Assembly: GCA_003446605.1 (NCBI GenBank)
Contig: DMDF01000019.1
Location: 1-6,249, forward strand
Reading direction: 5' to 3'
Source of the DNA: Anaerolineaceae bacterium
GTDB lineage: Bacteria > Chloroflexota > Anaerolineae > Anaerolineales > Anaerolineaceae
Length of the DNA stretch: 6,249 nucleotides
Position 1 is the first letter of the stretch. The number at the start of each line of letters is the position of its first letter. The position numbers and the translations under genes are program-made. Below, one piece after another: positions 6,096 through 6,249 of the stretch. Below the pieces are notes generated by a model. It had not been told where the DNA came from. It made no database searches and saw only the letters and a list, made by a program, of their open reading frames with translations.

Positions 6096-6249
6096 ATGAA
6101 AAAAGATATTGATCGCTATATGGCAGAACAGGGTATTGACGCTATCTGGATCAATGGAGCCGCACAAAATAACCCGGCAATGGTTTATTTCACCGGTCTT
6201 CACCACGTGAGCAGCGCAGACCTGTTCAAGATCCGGGATCAAGAGCCGA
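6096..6249 (+). CDS. M24-family peptidase / Xaa-Pro aminopeptidase-like protein, N-terminal fragment cut by window edge
   Basis: Only 51 codons are visible. They begin MKKDIDRYMAEQGIDAIWI and continue through a NPAMVYFTGL stretch (about 26-35). This is the usual opening of creatinase/prolidase N-terminal domains: a helix, a strand of the type 'DAIWI', then 'YFTG' as in M24 enzymes that cleave Xaa-Pro bonds. The metal-binding catalytic domain lies beyond the window, so activity cannot be judged. No signal peptide, so probably cytosolic. The gene follows selA by 12 bases with a strong Shine-Dalgarno, which makes it an operon member. The assignment rests on the N-terminal domain only; a non-peptidase creatinase-domain protein is possible. 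Confidence 0.75.
   Translation, partial: MKKDIDRYMAEQGIDAIWINGAAQNNPAMVYFTGLHHVSSADLFKIRDQEP

Noticed and set aside
1..6249. tRNA(Sec) gene, SECIS-type element or in-frame TGA selenoprotein near selA
   Set aside because: There is no non-coding space large enough for a tRNA gene, and the recognised genes read through without internal TGA codons.
1..6249. CRISPR array, insertion sequence, attachment site or rho-independent terminator
   Set aside because: No regularly spaced repeats, no transposase or integrase reading frame, and no GC-rich hairpin followed by a T run between genes; gene ends overlap or are a few bases apart.

Overview
The window is an ordinary-looking, tightly packed bacterial chromosomal stretch of moderate GC, with almost no intergenic space. 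It holds six genes in two divergent groups that share one 85-base control region at 4249-4333. Gene content (a long-form formate-tetrahydrofolate ligase, selenocysteine synthase, an M24-type peptidase) and protein flavour suggest an anaerobic bacterium. A Chloroflexota member of the Anaerolineae type is my best guess, but that rests on family resemblance recalled from memory, not on a marker gene.

Left group (minus strand, read from 4248 down to 1): two tandem paralogous 12-helix major facilitator transporters (3022-4248 and 1744-3018), then fhs (1760 down to the window edge, 3' end cut off). The transporters are 3 bases apart, and the second overlaps fhs by 17 bases. Each downstream gene has its Shine-Dalgarno inside the end of the gene before it, so the three look like one translationally coupled operon. 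Both transporters appear to start at TTG; this shortens the first one by 20 residues compared with its longest open frame.

Right group (plus strand, 4334 to the end): a small four-helix membrane protein of unknown function (4334-4741), selA (4734-6083, complete, catalytic lysine present), and the first 51 codons of an M24/Xaa-Pro aminopeptidase-like gene (from 6096). The membrane protein gene sits directly behind a perfect TATAAT box and seems to be transcribed almost without a leader. It overlaps selA by 8 bases.

Taken together: SelA converts Ser-tRNA(Sec) to Sec-tRNA(Sec), so the organism probably makes selenoproteins. Fhs activates formate onto tetrahydrofolate. Formate dehydrogenases are often selenoproteins, so a physiological link through formate/one-carbon metabolism is plausible but only inferred from adjacency. 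I see no selB, selC, CRISPR array, mobile element, rRNA or tRNA, and no convincing new biological system. The points most worth checking are the start sites, the near-leaderless promoter, the eukaryote-like Fhs, the transporter pair coupled to fhs, and a substitution in a conserved SelA segment.
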